DNA of 7,115 nucleotides from an uncultured bacterium (lineage in GTDB: Bacteria; Bacteroidota; Bacteroidia; Bacteroidales; Bacteroidaceae): the NCBI GenBank assembly GCA_905215575.1, contig CAJMQV010000099.1, forward strand, positions 1 through 7,115. The letters run 5' to 3'. The notes under the pieces are model-generated. The model was not told the origin of the DNA. It did not search any database and was given only the letters and a program-made list of their open reading frames with translations. The translations under genes were made by a program, and so were the position numbers. Every line of letters begins with the position of its first letter. Position 1 is the stretch's first letter. Shown one piece after another: positions 5,856 through 7,115 of the stretch.

Positions 5856-7115
5856 ATGAAGCATTTTTTACCTTTTAGTATGTTGCTCGCGGGAGCAGCG
5901 CTTCCTGGTAGCGTTTTTGCACAGGAAGGCAACACAGATTTAGTACCTTCACAGGAGCATCCGAACATCATCTTGTTTTTGGTAGACGATATGGGATGGC
6001 AAGAAACTTCCGTTCCTTTCTACAAGGAAGAAACTCCGCTGAACCGTCGTTATAAAACTCCAAATATGGAGAAGATGGCCAAAAATGGAGTGAAATTCAT
6101 GCAGGCATATGCTTGTGCCATTTCTTCACCAACCCGATGCAGTCTGATGTCGGGAATGAATGCGGCACGCCATCGTGTGACCAACTGGACGTTGAATTAC
6201 AATACGCAGACCGATGCGAGTAGTAATGTGATTCAGCTCCCGAGTTGGAACTTTAACGGTATTCAGCCGGCAGCCAAGGCTACTGCACACGATTTGGCCA
6301 ACGGAACTCCGATTACTTCTTTCCCGGAGATTCTGCAGCAAGCCGGTTACTATACCATCCATTGCGGAAAGGCTCATTTCGGTTCTGAAACAACAACCGG
6401 AGCTGATCCTTCTAATTTCGGATTTGATGTAAATATTGCAGGTGCCGCCAATGGTGGACCGGGAAGTTATCTTGCCGAGAATGAATACGGTTCGGGCAGT
6501 TTTCATGTATCCGGTTTGGAGGAGTATTACAACACCGGAACCTTCCTGACCGAGGCTTTGACCCTTGAAGCACTGAAAGCGATAGAAAAGCCTATCAATG
6601 AAAACAGACCATTCTATCTGTATATGTCGCATTATGCCATCCATACTCCTTATGATGCCGACACCCGTTATACCGGAAACTATACCAATTATTTTGATGA
6701 GCAGCTTCAGGCAAATCTGAACAATCAGGAAATCAATCATGCTGCCTTGGTGGAAGGTATGGACAAGAGCTTGGGCGATATTATGAAATATCTGGAAGAT
6801 CATCCGGATGTGGCCAAGAATACTGTGGTTTTGTTTATGGCCGACAACGGAGGACAGGCTGTTTCAGTGCGTCAGGGACGTGTCAATTATGACCAGAACT
6901 GGCCGGCACGCGGCGGTAAGGGATCTGCCTATGAAGGCGGTGTACATGAGCCGATGATGCTTTATTGGCCGGGAAATGATAACGTGAAGCCGGGTACTGA
7001 GAACCAGAGTCGCATTATGATTGAGGACTTCTTCCCGACCATTCTGGATTTGGCTGGAGTAGAGGATTATGAGACTGTTCAAAAAGTAGACGGAAAGAGC
7101 TTTGCCGACATTCTG
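5856..7115 (+). CDS. Exported sulfatase, family S1, Ser-type (3' end outside window)
   Basis: The first 420 residues of a periplasmic or surface sulfatase that hydrolyses sulfate esters. Residues 1-22 are a signal peptide (ends GSVFA before Gln23; no lipobox). The sulfatase core follows. Asp44-Asp45 in LFLVDDMGWQE are metal ligands. ISSPTRCSLMSG carries the catalytic motif S-x-P-T-R with Ser90, the residue expected to become formylglycine, and Arg94. YYTIHCGKAHFG supplies Lys172 and His174, SHYAIHTPY supplies His263, and FMADNGG supplies the metal ligands Asp330-Asn331. RGGKGSAYEGGVHEP holds the conserved Lys355. All the usual active-site residues are present, so the enzyme should be active. 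With Ser instead of Cys it needs an anaerobic sulfatase-maturating radical-SAM enzyme, as is usual in Bacteroides. The substrate is not readable: a SulfAtlas subfamily was not assigned, and glycan sulfates are the likely class. The preceding outer-membrane protein may be functionally linked. Confidence 0.93.
   Translation, partial: MKHFLPFSMLLAGAALPGSVFAQEGNTDLVPSQEHPNIILFLVDDMGWQETSVPFYKEETPLNRRYKTPNMEKMAKNGVKFMQAYACAISSPTRCSLMSGMNAARHRVTNWTLNYNTQTDASSNVIQLPSWNFNGIQPAAKATAHDLANGTPITSFPEILQQAGYYTIHCGKAHFGSETTTGADPSNFGFDVNIAGAANGGPGSYLAENEYGSGSFHVSGLEEYYNTGTFLTEALTLEALKAIEKPINENRPFYLYMSHYAIHTPYDADTRYTGNYTNYFDEQLQANLNNQEINHAALVEGMDKSLGDIMKYLEDHPDVAKNTVVLFMADNGGQAVSVRQGRVNYDQNWPARGGKGSAYEGGVHEPMMLYWPGNDNVKPGTENQSRIMIEDFFPTILDLAGVEDYETVQKVDGKSFADIL

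Noticed and set aside
6126..6803. 225-residue antisense open frame inside the sulfatase gene
   Set aside because: It overlaps the conserved sulfatase core and has no recognisable protein features.

Overview
The window looks like chromosomal DNA of a gut Bacteroidales bacterium (Bacteroides or Phocaeicola type). The evidence is an OMP_b-brl_3-type outer-membrane protein, a serine-type exported sulfatase, a short Bacteroides-style Crp/Fnr regulator, exact TAnnTTTG -7 promoter boxes, and start codons without clear Shine-Dalgarno sequences. No tRNA, rRNA, CRISPR array, transposase or phage gene was seen.

Layout. Positions 1-327 (+) hold the 3' end of nuoN (respiratory complex I, NADH dehydrogenase-like). 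Its first 45 bases do not fit the family and may be a contig-end artefact or junction. A strong two-way terminator hairpin (342-399) separates it from three minus-strand genes. In transcription order these are a small exported DUF4252-like protein (2793-2278), a Crp/Fnr-family regulator (2213-1644) and an integral-membrane acyltransferase of family 3 (1578-440). The acyltransferase is broken by a one-base frameshift at a run of six A residues. The first gene has a good Bacteroides promoter (2830-2861). The acyltransferase has its own -7 box with a TTGA-N6-TCAA palindrome at about -42, the classical position for a Crp/Fnr activator.

A 455-bp intergenic region (2794-3248) follows. It contains a small hairpin and, at 3145-3210, three abutting 22-bp dyad-symmetric elements, which look like an undescribed multi-site operator. 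Downstream on the plus strand are a complete 829-residue outer-membrane beta-barrel protein with a TonB-plug-like domain (3249-5738) and the first 420 residues of an exported Ser-type sulfatase (5856 to the window end), which has its own -7 box.

How the genes may work together is inference. The plus-strand pair suggests an outer-membrane protein and a periplasmic sulfatase, possibly for host or dietary sulfated glycans, but each appears to have its own promoter. The minus-strand group suggests a regulator controlling surface-polysaccharide acylation. The most interesting new signal is the triple 22-bp operator array, followed by the Crp/Fnr-like site.
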